Shown here piece by piece: positions 5,034 to 5,181 of a stretch of DNA of 5,181 nt. The stretch covers positions 1 through 5,181 of the forward strand of contig JAJZKS010000143.1 of NCBI GenBank assembly GCA_021850835.1, written 5' to 3'. The stretch's first letter is position 1; the number at the start of each line of letters is the position of its first letter. The notes under the pieces are model-generated. The model worked only from the letters and a program-made list of their open reading frames with translations. It had not been told where the DNA came from and searched no databases. The DNA is from Thermoplasmata archaeon. GTDB taxonomy: Archaea; Thermoplasmatota; Thermoplasmata; Thermoplasmatales; Thermoplasmataceae. The position numbers and the translations under genes are program-made.

Positions 5034-5181
5034 ATGTCTCTATCTTTCCTTGATGTGAAGAGGGCTGACAAGAATTACGAGTTCTTCTACGGGGACCTTT
5101 ACAGCCTCATGGCAAATGCAGGCTCCAGAGTTGCGGAGACTGTGGAAAGCCTGTACGGGAAGGGCAAAAGGATCCTCGTGG
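5034..5181 (+). CDS. nnr: NAD(P)H-hydrate epimerase (YjeF_N type), N-terminal part
   Basis: The first 49 residues are visible and the gene runs off the window. YDLYSLMANAG-like text (GDLYSLMANAGSRVAE, about 20-35) followed by a basic linker and RILV (46-49) matches the start of the YjeF_N Rossmann-like fold, where family members read LMENAG and then KVLVV before the GxGNNGGD loop. This domain epimerises damaged NAD(P)HX so that a dehydratase can restore it. In archaea it is usually fused to the C-terminal ADP-dependent dehydratase, but the fusion cannot be seen here. The start is ATG at 5034; an in-frame TTG at 5028 is possible and no clear ribosome site is present. The 25-base gap after the glycosylase gene suggests one operon devoted to oxidative or metabolite damage. 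The diagnostic loop is outside the window, so the call is tentative. Confidence 0.65.
   Translation, partial: MSLSFLDVKRADKNYEFFYGDLYSLMANAGSRVAETVESLYGKGKRILV

Overview
The window looks like chromosomal DNA from a euryarchaeal archaeon. The 5' end carries the C-terminal part of the large subunit of family D DNA polymerase (DP2), followed by an archaeal GPN-loop GTPase and later an archaeal-type (Ogg2) 8-oxoguanine glycosylase. Several starts look leaderless, with a BRE/TATA-like box about 25 bases before the start codon, while others have good Shine-Dalgarno sites (GGAGG, AGGTGA), and TTG and GTG starts occur. Together this suggests the Thermoplasmata or a relative. That placement is inferred from general impression, not from any search.

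Layout. 1-1026: 3' part of the DP2 gene (polC), cut by the window edge. 1023-1802: GPN-loop GTPase, overlapping polC by 4 bases. 1803-1949: AT-rich spacer with promoter-like boxes and an inverted repeat. 1950-2165: a small unrecognised CxxC...CxxC zinc-finger protein. 2166-2285: promoter region. 2286-2804: sodN, a nickel superoxide dismutase precursor. 2806-3123: sodX, its small signal-peptidase-like maturation protease. 3157-4245 (minus strand, convergent): a NiCoT-family nickel permease. 4246-4342: divergent promoter region. 4343-5008: 8-oxoguanine DNA glycosylase/lyase. 5034-5181: start of a YjeF_N-type NAD(P)H-hydrate epimerase, cut by the window edge.

The most notable content is the compact nickel superoxide dismutase cassette: apo-enzyme precursor, processing protease and nickel importer within about 2 kb. 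SodN carries the nickel hook HCDYPCGIY behind a 23-residue propeptide. SodX has the Ser/Lys dyad and box-E motif expected of the enzyme that would expose His1. The permease would supply Ni(II). The next gene repairs oxidised guanine and the one after it probably repairs damaged NAD(P)H, so 2286-5181 reads as a neighbourhood for oxidative and metabolite damage. Shared regulation is not shown by the sequence.
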